NCBI GenBank assembly: GCA_965200835.1
Contig: OZ241390.1
Span: 620,001-684,000 of the forward strand
Direction: 5' to 3'
Length of the DNA: 64,000 nucleotides
DNA from: JAPPFW01 sp965200835
GTDB taxonomy: Bacteria; Actinomycetota; Acidimicrobiia; Spongiisociales; Spongiisociaceae
Below the pieces are notes generated by a model. The model worked only from the letters and a program-made list of their open reading frames with translations. It was not told the origin of the DNA and did not search any database. Position 1 is the stretch's first letter. The number at the start of each line of letters is the position of its first letter. A program made the translations under genes and the position numbers. Below are positions 19,044 through 26,028 of this stretch, one piece after another.

Positions 19044-20386
19044 CCCGCCGCCCGGACCACGCGATCAACGAACTCCGGCCCGGCCCCCATGCCACTCTTG
19101 ATGTCTGCCAGCTCCTCGATGCGTTGCCGGTCCAGGTAGGGAGGCACGCGGGGATCGCCCAGCAGGGCTTCGGTGAAGGTCAGGCCTTGCTCCACCCCCC
19201 GCATGGCTGCCTCGTAGACGATGTCGTGGGCGGTGTGCTTGCCTACCTGCTCGGCTAGCTCCCTCATCACCGGCTCGGCGAACACGTACCCCTGCCGGGC
19301 CTCGATGTTGGCCATCATCCGGTCAGCGTCCACCTGCAACCCCTCGAGGAGGAGGACCGTGTAGCGGGTGGCGGACAGCGACAGCGCGCAGGCCTCGGGG
19401 ATGGCGATCCACTCGGCCTTCCAGCTGCGCCCGTCCCGCTCGTGGATCTGCACCATCGCCTCGGTCACCACGCCCGCGTCGGCCCGCACCAGCCGGGCCA
19501 GGGTATCCAGGTGCTCGGACAGCTCCGGGTTGCGCTTCTGGGGCATGGTGATGCTGCCGACCGTTCCCTCGATGAACGGTTCCCGCACCTCTCCCAGCTC
19601 AAGCCTCTGGAGCTCCATGATCTCGTTGCCTATCTTGGCGATGGTGGTGGTGACCATGGCCAGCAGATGGGTGAACTCGGCCGGGCCGTCCCGGCTGGTG
19701 ATCCAGGGGATGTCGGGTACCGCCAGATCCATCCGGCGGGCGAAGGCGTGGAGAAGGGGTAGTGCCCGATCACCCCAGAACCCCATGGTTCCGAGCGCCC
19801 CGCCCAGCTGGACGACTTCCCAGCCCTTCCTCCCGACTGCCAACCTGCGACGGTGCCGGCGGACCTCGGCCGCCCAGACTGCTGCCTTGAAACCGAAGGG
19901 GATCGGCAGGGCCGGCTGGGCATGGGTACGGCCCATCATCGGGGTGGATCGGTGCGCTTGGGCCAGGTCCAGGGCCGCCGTTTCGATCCGCCGCAGGTCC
20001 CGCTCCATCAGATCGCCCACCGATCGCATGACCGTGGCTGTCCAGGTGTCGGTCACGTCCTGGACCGTGGCCCCGTAGTACACCCACTCGCGGACCGGTT
20101 CCGGAAGGGTGGCTCTCAACACCCGGATCAGGCCGAGGGTGGAGTGCCCGGTAGCTCTGGTCTCCGCTGCGATCCGCTCCAGGTCGATAGGTGCCTCGAG
20201 CGAATACTCCCTGATGACCTGGGCGGCCTCCTGAGGCACCAGCCCGACCTCGGCTTGGGCCTCGACGAGGGTGGCCAGGATGTCCAGCCAGGCCCGGAAC
20301 CTAGGTTCCTCCCCCAGGATGGCTCGTGCCTCTTCAGTCGCCCACAGATGGCCGTAGACGACCGAGTCGGATAGGTGGATGCTCAT
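19040..20386 (-). CDS. PurB-like aspartase/fumarase-superfamily lyase, candidate CoM biosynthesis enzyme (XcbC1/XcbD1 type)
   Basis: 448 aa from the ATG at 20386, 2 bp after the stop of the upstream gene; a longer in-frame start (20530) lies inside that gene and looks non-coding. It has all three superfamily regions: YYGATVQDVTDT (about 103-114), GRTHAQPALPIPFG with catalytic His155, and the signature GSITMPQKRNPE (277-288). The nearest common family is adenylosuccinate lyase or 3-carboxymuconate cycloisomerase, but the gene sits in the CoM run, overlapping the PLP enzyme. I propose it is one of the pair that processes phosphosulfolactate to sulfoacrylate and onwards. Because its active-site motifs are intact, it is a good candidate for the phosphate-eliminating member. 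Confidence 0.8.
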   Translation of the reverse strand: MSIHLSDSVVYGHLWATEEARAILGEEPRFRAWLDILATLVEAQAEVGLVPQEAAQVIREYSLEAPIDLERIAAETRATGHSTLGLIRVLRATLPEPVREWVYYGATVQDVTDTWTATVMRSVGDLMERDLRRIETAALDLAQAHRSTPMMGRTHAQPALPIPFGFKAAVWAAEVRRHRRRLAVGRKGWEVVQLGGALGTMGFWGDRALPLLHAFARRMDLAVPDIPWITSRDGPAEFTHLLAMVTTTIAKIGNEIMELQRLELGEVREPFIEGTVGSITMPQKRNPELSEHLDTLARLVRADAGVVTEAMVQIHERDGRSWKAEWIAIPEACALSLSATRYTVLLLEGLQVDADRMMANIEARQGYVFAEPVMRELAEQVGKHTAHDIVYEAAMRGVEQGLTFTEALLGDPRVPPYLDRQRIEELADIKSGMGAGPEFVDRVVRAAG

Positions 20387-20388
20387 CC

Positions 20389-21294
20389 CTATACGGGCAC
20401 CACCGCCTCGACGCCGGTAACCAAACGGAGGGCACGCCTCACCTCGTCGAGATTCGCTCCCCAGGGCACGGTGGCCCGCTGGCCGGAGAACTCCAGGCCC
20501 CGATCCAGCATGCAGCATTTGACCAGCCACCTGCCCGCCGGGTCAGCCTGCTCGATCCGCCTGCGGGGGCAGACATCGACCTGAGGTGGCTCGTCACCGT
20601 AGAAGTGGCGGTGGAACTGCATCGACCGCTCGCATCCGATCATGGTCCACTGGCCCCGATCAGGTGGACGGGTGTCGAGGTAGGCCAGGTCACCGGGTAG
20701 CTCGGTTCCAGCACCCCGGCAGGGCAAGAGGTAGGAGTCGGCAGGTGCAGTGGCTGCCAGATCGGGAAAACTGACCGTGTCGAGCACCAGCTCGATCGGC
20801 GGTAGATCCTCATCGAAGTCGACCACCTGCTGGGCCTGGCGGAGTAGCTTGGGCGGTTCGGGAGGGGTCACCTCCGTCACGAATATCCGGATGGGGTCCG
20901 GCTCCCAGATGAAGTTGATGTGCTCGAACATGCCCTTGATGACGAAACCCGAAACCTCGGGCCGCCCATGTCGAGCAGCGGCTCTTGCCAGCGCGGTAGC
21001 GTTGCCCGCATCCACAGTGGGATCGTCGATGAGCATGGTGCGGTCCGGACCGGCCCATACCGTGACATCTGTCACTCGCTCGAAAAGCTCGCCGGTTCTA
21101 GAGCGGGCGACGGATGCCAAGCCAACCGATCCGTCATGGATGAGAGCTGAGTAGTCGGTATGGCGATACACCTCCCTGCCGAGGAGGTAGTCATGCATGA
21201 AGGCCGGGGTGGGAACCTCATCCACGTGTTGCACGGACAGGCCCCGGTAGGGATGGGCACGCGCATTGGGTGATGGTTTCTCAGATACGGTCAT
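20389..21294 (-). CDS. Orphan 301-aa protein of the CoM gene run, unknown function
   Basis: 301 aa, soluble, no catalytic motif that I recognise; I half remember an uncharacterised DUF (DUF7714) but cannot confirm. It has five Cys (192, 221, 242, 260, 261) and a nearby QFHRHFYGD (His228, His230), which could form a metal or redox site. It lies between epoxyalkane:CoM transferase (103-bp gap) and the PurB-like lyase (2-bp gap), so it is surely co-transcribed with CoM genes. Published bacterial CoM synthesis includes decarboxylation and reduction steps; an unassigned protein in this place is a candidate for one of those, for delivery of sulfite or sulfur, or for epoxide-pathway function. Confidence 0.8.
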   Translation of the reverse strand: MTVSEKPSPNARAHPYRGLSVQHVDEVPTPAFMHDYLLGREVYRHTDYSALIHDGSVGLASVARSRTGELFERVTDVTVWAGPDRTMLIDDPTVDAGNATALARAAARHGRPEVSGFVIKGMFEHINFIWEPDPIRIFVTEVTPPEPPKLLRQAQQVVDFDEDLPPIELVLDTVSFPDLAATAPADSYLLPCRGAGTELPGDLAYLDTRPPDRGQWTMIGCERSMQFHRHFYGDEPPQVDVCPRRRIEQADPAGRWLVKCCMLDRGLEFSGQRATVPWGANLDEVRRALRLVTGVEAVVPV

Positions 21295-21396
21295 AGCGTT
21301 ACCGTCCCGCCCGCTCGGTGGCTGTGACCACGATAGTAAGCGGAAGGTGGGGTGGGCCGCACGGGAACGGCCCTCCCCGATGGGCAGCTCAGCCGA

Positions 21397-22503
21397 TCAG
21401 CCGAGCTCGCTGCGGACTATCTCCGCCCCCGACACCATGGCGTGCAGCTTGTCCTTCGCTATGTAGCGCTGCAGGAGGATCAAACCGCAGTCGGTCGTCA
21501 CGCCCAGCTGGTTGGCCGGCACGTATTCCAGCAGCCTGCGGATCCGGCCCGCCACCTGCTCGGCGGTCTCGGTGATGGTCGACTTGACGTCGATCACCCC
21601 GGCCCAGAATTGGACGTTCTCCGGCACCGGATTGTTCTTGACCACCTCGAGCCCCGAAAGGTCATCCGAACGCCGACCGCAGTTCTCGAGGTTGAGCACA
21701 TCGATGTTGGCGTCGTAGGACTGGGGGATCACCGAGGCAGTAGCCGCCGGGGCGTCACCCTCCCGGATGGTGAGGTCGAAGATCTCCCCCGCACCGGCCG
21801 TGTCGTCTGGGTAATAAGCGGGGGTGCCGCCCCAGTTACCCCAGCAGATATGGACGATGATCTTGGCGTTCTGGACACCAGCCACTGCCCGGTTGAAGGC
21901 CTCGATGGCCCAGGGCTCGTAGAAATATGGCCAGGTGAACTCGTCCAGCTGGATGAAGTCGATCCCGAGGGCATCCACCTCGAGGATGTCCTCGTTGACA
22001 GCATCGGCGATGGCCATGGCCCGATCCTCGGCCGCCTCGTAGTGAAGGTCGTTGGTGGCCTGGGCCAGAACTTGGATCCCGGTGTACTGCACCTTGGTCG
22101 CCTTGTCGGTGGCCTGCTTCAGCGCCCTGGCCTGCTCCACCATGATGGCGCCGCGGCGCTTGACCTCCTGTGTGAGGGTCCCGGCGTGAAGCCGGCTGTA
22201 GATCGGAAACCCGAGGTAACCGCCCTTCAGGTCATAACCGAGCCTCTGGTAGTAGTAGTAGAGAGCCTGATCGGCATAGTTGTCGCCGTGCAGCCGGCCG
22301 TCGGTGATGATGTCGAGCCCGGCATTCTCCTGATCCCTGGCCAGCGCCCCCACGGCATCCTCCAAGGCCTCCCGTATGTAGGCATCGGGCGGCTCCTGGT
22401 CGCCGGTCCACTCCCGTGCGCAGTGGGCATCCCACCACCTCGGGTTCGGGTAGTTACCTACCATTGAGGTCGGTATCAGTACCTCTTCACCTTTGATCTG
22501 CAT
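21397..22503 (-). CDS. Epoxyalkane:coenzyme M transferase (EaCoMT)
   Basis: 368 aa zinc thiol-transferase related to the C-terminal half of MetE. It opens an epoxide with the CoM thiolate, giving 2-hydroxyalkyl-CoM. The N-terminal NYPNPRWWD and the C-terminal VKSTITETAE are the two blocks conserved in EtnE/XecA-type proteins, and YYYYQRLGYDLKGGYLGFP is typical of that group rather than of MetE. Zinc ligands can be read as His218-x-Cys220 (VHICWGNWGG) and Cys339 (TTDCGL). The length equals EaCoMT (about 370), not MetE (about 750) or its folate domain. It is the first gene of the leftward run with a GGAGGGG Shine-Dalgarno, and it is preceded by a palindrome at 22603-22620. Confidence 0.93.
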   Translation of the reverse strand: MQIKGEEVLIPTSMVGNYPNPRWWDAHCAREWTGDQEPPDAYIREALEDAVGALARDQENAGLDIITDGRLHGDNYADQALYYYYQRLGYDLKGGYLGFPIYSRLHAGTLTQEVKRRGAIMVEQARALKQATDKATKVQYTGIQVLAQATNDLHYEAAEDRAMAIADAVNEDILEVDALGIDFIQLDEFTWPYFYEPWAIEAFNRAVAGVQNAKIIVHICWGNWGGTPAYYPDDTAGAGEIFDLTIREGDAPAATASVIPQSYDANIDVLNLENCGRRSDDLSGLEVVKNNPVPENVQFWAGVIDVKSTITETAEQVAGRIRRLLEYVPANQLGVTTDCGLILLQRYIAKDKLHAMVSGAEIVRSELG

Positions 22504-22602
22504 ATCCCCTCCAATATCTCGAAGCGTGCATTCGGATCCCCGAACAGCGATCCGATCTTCGTGGCCTATTTTCCTCCCTTGTGTGGCGACGGTTCACTCG
22601 TT

Positions 22603-22620
22603 AGTCGGCGCGCGCCAACT
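22603..22620. promoter_or_regulatory. 18-bp palindrome upstream of the EaCoMT gene
   Basis: AGTCGGCGCGCGCCAACT is an 18-bp inverted repeat with a single mismatched pair, in the 228-bp gap between the EaCoMT gene (minus) and the R-hydroxypropyl-CoM dehydrogenase gene. It begins 100 bp before the EaCoMT ATG and is flanked by a relatively A/T-rich stretch (about 22617-22680). This is the form and place of a dimeric repressor or activator site; no regulator gene is next to it. Confidence 0.45.
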
Positions 22621-22731
22621 ATTGACCACGAGAATAACCAAAGAAACCCTTCCTATGGTAAACAAATGGGCATTATGGAGCCGATCTTCCAAGTGATGGA
22701 GCAAGAGGCGCGTTGATTCTCGTACCGATGG

Positions 22732-23475
22732 CTAACGGACGGTCCATCCGCCATCCACGACCAGGCCATGCCCGGTCATGTATGAGAGCCGCCCTGAGGC
22801 CAGCAGCGTGATGGCTTCGGCTATGTCCGCTGGCTGGGCTACCCGGCCTACCGGGATGCGAGCCTCGACCGCGGCGCGCAGCTCGGGCTGGTCCAGGCGC
22901 CACTTGGTCATGGGCGTCTCCACCATGCCGGGGCAGACCGCGTTGGATCGGATCCCGTCGGCGGCGTAGTCGGCCGCTATGGAGCGGGCCAGGTGGAGCG
23001 CGGCAGCCTTGGAGATCGAGTAGACCGCTCGGGCTGGGAACGGGACCATTCCGGCTACCGAAGCCACCGTGATTATATGTCCGGAGCGGCGCGGGACCAT
23101 CGAGTCGAGCGCTGCCCGGGAACAGAGATACACCCCGCGGACGTTGACCGCCATCACCCGATCCCACTCTCCCAGAGGTGTCTCATGGAGACGGGTGGCA
23201 TCGGCCGATCCGGTGATCCCGGCGTTGTTGACCAGCACTTCTACCGGACCGAGGCGCTGCTCGACAGTGGCGAACGCCGCGGGGACCGCGGTCGGATCCG
23301 ACACGTCCACCCCCAGGCCGAGGCCATCCCCGGCGGCCTGGGCGGCTGCCACGCCGTCGAGATCTAGCACGCCCAGTCGGAAGCCTTCCTCGATCATCCG
23401 CCCGCAGGTGGCGCGTCCGATGCCGGATCCGCCTCCTGTTACTACCGCAACCTTTCTCTTCGTGCTGGTCACCAT
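22732..23475 (-). CDS. xecD: 2-(R)-hydroxypropyl-CoM dehydrogenase
   Basis: 247 aa classical SDR: VVTGGGSGIGRA for NAD, NNAGIT, and the catalytic set Ser139, Tyr152, Lys156. What makes it specific is the sulfonate-binding pair of the Xanthobacter enzyme (Arg152 and Arg196 there, as I recall): here Arg149 in PFPARAVYSISK and Arg193 in PMTKWRLDQPEL, both shifted by exactly 3 like the catalytic residues. The surrounding NAVCPGM(V)ETPMT.WRLDQPEL block also matches. The enzyme oxidises the R enantiomer of 2-hydroxyalkyl-CoM to 2-ketoalkyl-CoM. It is transcribed in the same direction as the EaCoMT run, 228 bp ahead of it, and divergently from the S-specific dehydrogenase. Confidence 0.9.
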   Translation of the reverse strand: MVTSTKRKVAVVTGGGSGIGRATCGRMIEEGFRLGVLDLDGVAAAQAAGDGLGLGVDVSDPTAVPAAFATVEQRLGPVEVLVNNAGITGSADATRLHETPLGEWDRVMAVNVRGVYLCSRAALDSMVPRRSGHIITVASVAGMVPFPARAVYSISKAAALHLARSIAADYAADGIRSNAVCPGMVETPMTKWRLDQPELRAAVEARIPVGRVAQPADIAEAITLLASGRLSYMTGHGLVVDGGWTVR

Positions 23476-23500
23476 ATCCCTCCCTCCCCGAGCCTCGGCT

Positions 23501-23530
23501 TTGGTGAGCGTCCGATAGCTAGCGTAGGAT
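23501..23530 (+). promoter_or_regulatory. Predicted leaderless promoter of the rightward epoxide operon
   Basis: TTGGTG (23501-23506), an 18-nt spacer and TAGGAT (23525-23530) place the transcription start at about 23537-23538, on the ATG at 23538. No Shine-Dalgarno precedes this ATG. Leaderless mRNAs are common in actinobacteria. Confidence 0.45.
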
Positions 23531-23537
23531 CGCCCTC

Positions 23538-24305
23538 ATGAGACTTGCAGAACGAGTCGCCCTGATCACCGGTGCCGGGTCGGGTATCGGACAGGCGGCG
23601 GCTGAGCTGTTCGCCGCCGAGGGCGCGGCCGTGGCCGTGCTCGACGTCGACCAGAAAGCAGCTGAGGCTACGGTGGCCCGCATCGAATCTGCCGGCGGGA
23701 TGGCAATTCCGGTGGGGGCGGACGTGTCGGATGTCGGGCAAATCCAGGCCGCGGTGGACGGTGCCGCCCACCGACTCGGCCGGCTGGACATCGTCTATAA
23801 CAACGCCGGCGTCAACACAGCGGGATCGGTGGCCGATGCCTCCGAGGAGGACTGGGATCGGTGTTTCGACGTGAACGTGAAGGGCACCTTCCTTGTCTCC
23901 AGGGCAGCTATCCCGCACCTGGAAGCCGCGGGCGGTGGATCGATCGTGAACCAGGCATCGGTGGCTGCGCTGGTCGGGATAAGAGGAGTAGCCGCCTACT
24001 GTGCCGCCAAGGGGGCAGTGGTAGCCCTGACCCGCTCCATGGCCCTGGATCTGGCTCCGATGGGAATCCGAGTGAACGTCCTGTGTCCGGGCACCGTGCA
24101 TACCCCGTTGATGGAGCCCCTCATGATGGCCCGGGGCGAGGGTGATCTGGAGCTCGGCTTGGCCCGGACCGCCACCAAGTACCCGATCGGACGGATCGGG
24201 CGACCAGCGGAGATCGCCCAGGCGGCCCTCTTCCTAGCTTCCGAGGAGGGAAGCTTCGTCACCGGCTCGGTCTTCACGGTCGACGGTGGCATGACCGCCC
24301 AGTAG
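23538..24305 (+). CDS. xecE: 2-(S)-hydroxypropyl-CoM dehydrogenase
   Basis: 255 aa classical SDR: LITGAGSGIGQA, NNAGVN, catalytic Ser141, Tyr154 and Lys158 (AAYCAAKGAVVALTR), and the C-terminal VDGGMTA ending shared with the Xanthobacter S-enzyme. The sulfonate-contact region reads ARTATKYPIGRIG: Lys214 aligns with the known Lys, while the Arg is at 210, one residue earlier than the Arg recalled for XecE. It should oxidise the S enantiomer to the same ketone made by the R-enzyme, which is why both are needed for a racemic epoxide. It opens the rightward operon and is 2 bp from the CoA-transferase gene. Confidence 0.82.
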   Translation: MRLAERVALITGAGSGIGQAAAELFAAEGAAVAVLDVDQKAAEATVARIESAGGMAIPVGADVSDVGQIQAAVDGAAHRLGRLDIVYNNAGVNTAGSVADASEEDWDRCFDVNVKGTFLVSRAAIPHLEAAGGGSIVNQASVAALVGIRGVAAYCAAKGAVVALTRSMALDLAPMGIRVNVLCPGTVHTPLMEPLMMARGEGDLELGLARTATKYPIGRIGRPAEIAQAALFLASEEGSFVTGSVFTVDGGMTAQ

Positions 24306-24307
24306 CG

Positions 24308-25222
24308 ATGGGCGTCCACCCGGCACCGGACAAGGTGGTCGGACTCGACGCCGCGGCGGGGATGGTCCAGGCGGGATCGATGGTGGCCCTCGGGGGTGGG
24401 CTCTCCGCCCGGCTGCCGATGGCATTGGTCCGCCAACTGATCAGAGCGGGGGTCCGGGATCTGCATGTGGTGGGCTCGGCCCATTCCCTCGATGTGGACC
24501 TGCTGGCCGCGGCCGGTGCGATCTCGGTGTGTGAGGAGAGCTACGTCGGCTACGAGCAGGACCACGGTCTAGCACCCGCCTTCCGGAGGGCCGCCCAGTA
24601 TGGGACCCTGGAGGTCCGGGAGAGCTGCTGCGACACCATCCTCACCCAACTCCGAGCCGCCGTGATGGGGTTGCCCTTCCTGCCCGTTCACGGAGTAAAG
24701 GGCACCGGAATCGAAGCCCTGCATCCCGAATACCGGCGGGTGACCTGCCCATTCACGGGCGAGAGCTTCGTAGCGGTCCCGCCCCTGGCCCCCGATGTGG
24801 CCCTTATCCACGCTCCCCTCGGGGATCGGGAAGGCAACCTGCACCTCGAGCAGCCCTATGTGCTCGACGAACACTTCGCCCAGGCTTCCGGGATGGTGAT
24901 CGCCACGGTCGACCGCATCACTTCCACCAAGGCCGTCCAGGAGGCCGGCATCGTGATCCCGTTCTACCGGGTAGCGGCGGTGGCCGAGGTTCCGTTCGGC
25001 GCCCATCCGAGCTCCTGCTATCCCTGCTATGCCTACGACCGGCGCCACCTCGCCGAATGGGTTTCCGCTGCTAGGACTCCTGCCGGGGCGGCCAACTATC
25101 TGAGCGCCTTCGTCAGAGGGACCGACGAGGAGGGTTACCGCCGGCTGGTTGGGGCCGACCGCCTGCAGCGGCTGGGTGACTACTCGTCGTCACCCGAACG
25201 GTGGATGGAACTGTTCAGGTGA
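24308..25222 (+). CDS. CoA-transferase alpha subunit (glutaconate CoA-transferase type)
   Basis: 304 aa family I CoA-transferase subunit A, close to GctA in length (about 320). The N-terminal SMVALGGGLSARLPMALVRQ is the CoA-binding glycine-rich loop; LPFLPVHGVKGTG and the VAVPPLAPDVALIHAPLGDR segment with following EGN are family landmarks. It begins 2 bp after the S-dehydrogenase and its stop overlaps the beta subunit start (GTGA), so it forms a heteromer with the next product. Embedded between two epoxide-pathway enzymes, it most plausibly activates the carboxylase product, acetoacetate or a homologue. Specificity is inference; mycobacterial IpdA-type relatives act on other acids. Confidence 0.82.
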   Translation: MGVHPAPDKVVGLDAAAGMVQAGSMVALGGGLSARLPMALVRQLIRAGVRDLHVVGSAHSLDVDLLAAAGAISVCEESYVGYEQDHGLAPAFRRAAQYGTLEVRESCCDTILTQLRAAVMGLPFLPVHGVKGTGIEALHPEYRRVTCPFTGESFVAVPPLAPDVALIHAPLGDREGNLHLEQPYVLDEHFAQASGMVIATVDRITSTKAVQEAGIVIPFYRVAAVAEVPFGAHPSSCYPCYAYDRRHLAEWVSAARTPAGAANYLSAFVRGTDEEGYRRLVGADRLQRLGDYSSSPERWMELFR

Positions 25223-26028
25223 GTTACCGGTACAGCCTGGACGAGTTCTTCGTGGTGGCCCTGGCCCGGACCATCCGGGATGGCGAGGTCACCTTCCACG
25301 GCTTCGCCAGTCCCTGTGCCACGGTGGCCATGCATCTGGCCAAGCGGAGCCATGCCCCGTCGGCCCTGCTGATCGAAGGCGCAATGTATGCCGTAAACCC
25401 CTACCCCCCGTTCATACCTCCCACCAGCAACGACCACTCGCTCAAGCAGGGCGCTGTCTACTCGATGCGCTTCGAGGAAGCGTTCGACATGTCGGTGCGG
25501 GGAGAAGTCGACCACATGTTCCTCTCCGGCATCCAGATCGATCCCTACGGCAACACCAACGTGACCGCCATCGGCCGGATGCCCACCCCCAGGCTGAAGC
25601 TGGGCGGCGGGGGAGGTGGGTGCAATATCTCAGCCACTATCGGCCGGCTGACCCTGTGGAGCACTAACCATCGACCTGGACGCTGCCTGGTCGAGACCTG
25701 CGATTTCATCACCGACATAGGTCACCGGACGCCCGAGGGCACAAGAGCCGACCTGGGCTATCGGGGAGGCGGTCCGGAGACGCTGGTCACTGAGTTGGGA
25801 GTGTTCGACTTTCCCGATGGCCGGGCCCGGCTCCGGAGTCTGTTCCCCGACGTAAGCCTCGAGGAGGTGCAGGCAGCCACCCGGTTCGGCTTCCGGATCG
25901 CCTCGGATCTCGGCGAGATAGAGCCACCCAGCCGGAACCAGATCGAGCTGGTGCGCCGGATCGACCCGCTCGAGGTGCGCCGGAGTGAGTTCCGCCCGGC
26001 CGAAGTGGAACGGAGTTTCCGGTTGTGA
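25219..26028 (+). CDS. CoA-transferase beta subunit (glutaconate CoA-transferase type)
   Basis: 269 aa (GctB is about 266). I start it at the GTG at 25219, which overlaps the alpha-subunit TGA; an ATG at 25201 is in the same frame but lies within the alpha gene. Family landmarks are the N-terminal YRYSLDEFFVVALARTIRDG, LLIEGAMYAVNP (Glu in the position where a catalytic Glu would be expected), GNTNVTAIGRMPTPRLKLGG with a Gly-rich run, and a C-terminal VSLEEVQAATRFGF. Its stop again overlaps the next gene by 4 bp. It acts with the alpha subunit to move CoA between carboxylic acids. Confidence 0.82.
   Translation: MSYRYSLDEFFVVALARTIRDGEVTFHGFASPCATVAMHLAKRSHAPSALLIEGAMYAVNPYPPFIPPTSNDHSLKQGAVYSMRFEEAFDMSVRGEVDHMFLSGIQIDPYGNTNVTAIGRMPTPRLKLGGGGGGCNISATIGRLTLWSTNHRPGRCLVETCDFITDIGHRTPEGTRADLGYRGGGPETLVTELGVFDFPDGRARLRSLFPDVSLEEVQAATRFGFRIASDLGEIEPPSRNQIELVRRIDPLEVRRSEFRPAEVERSFRL

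Noticed and set aside
16498..20386. Housekeeping argininosuccinate lyase and adenylosuccinate lyase genes
   Set aside because: They flank a PLP enzyme with 4-bp overlaps in a run with EaCoMT; the ArgH-like one lacks the THLQ histidine. No arginine or purine genes are nearby.
21352..22467. 371-aa plus-strand open frame
   Set aside because: Antisense shadow of the EaCoMT gene; composition follows the complementary codons and there is no domain.
21397..22503. Methionine synthase (MetE-type) annotation for the 368-aa zinc protein
   Set aside because: Length and the NYPNPRWWD, YYYYQRLGYDLKGG and VKSTITETAE blocks are those of epoxyalkane:CoM transferases, and the neighbours are CoM enzymes.
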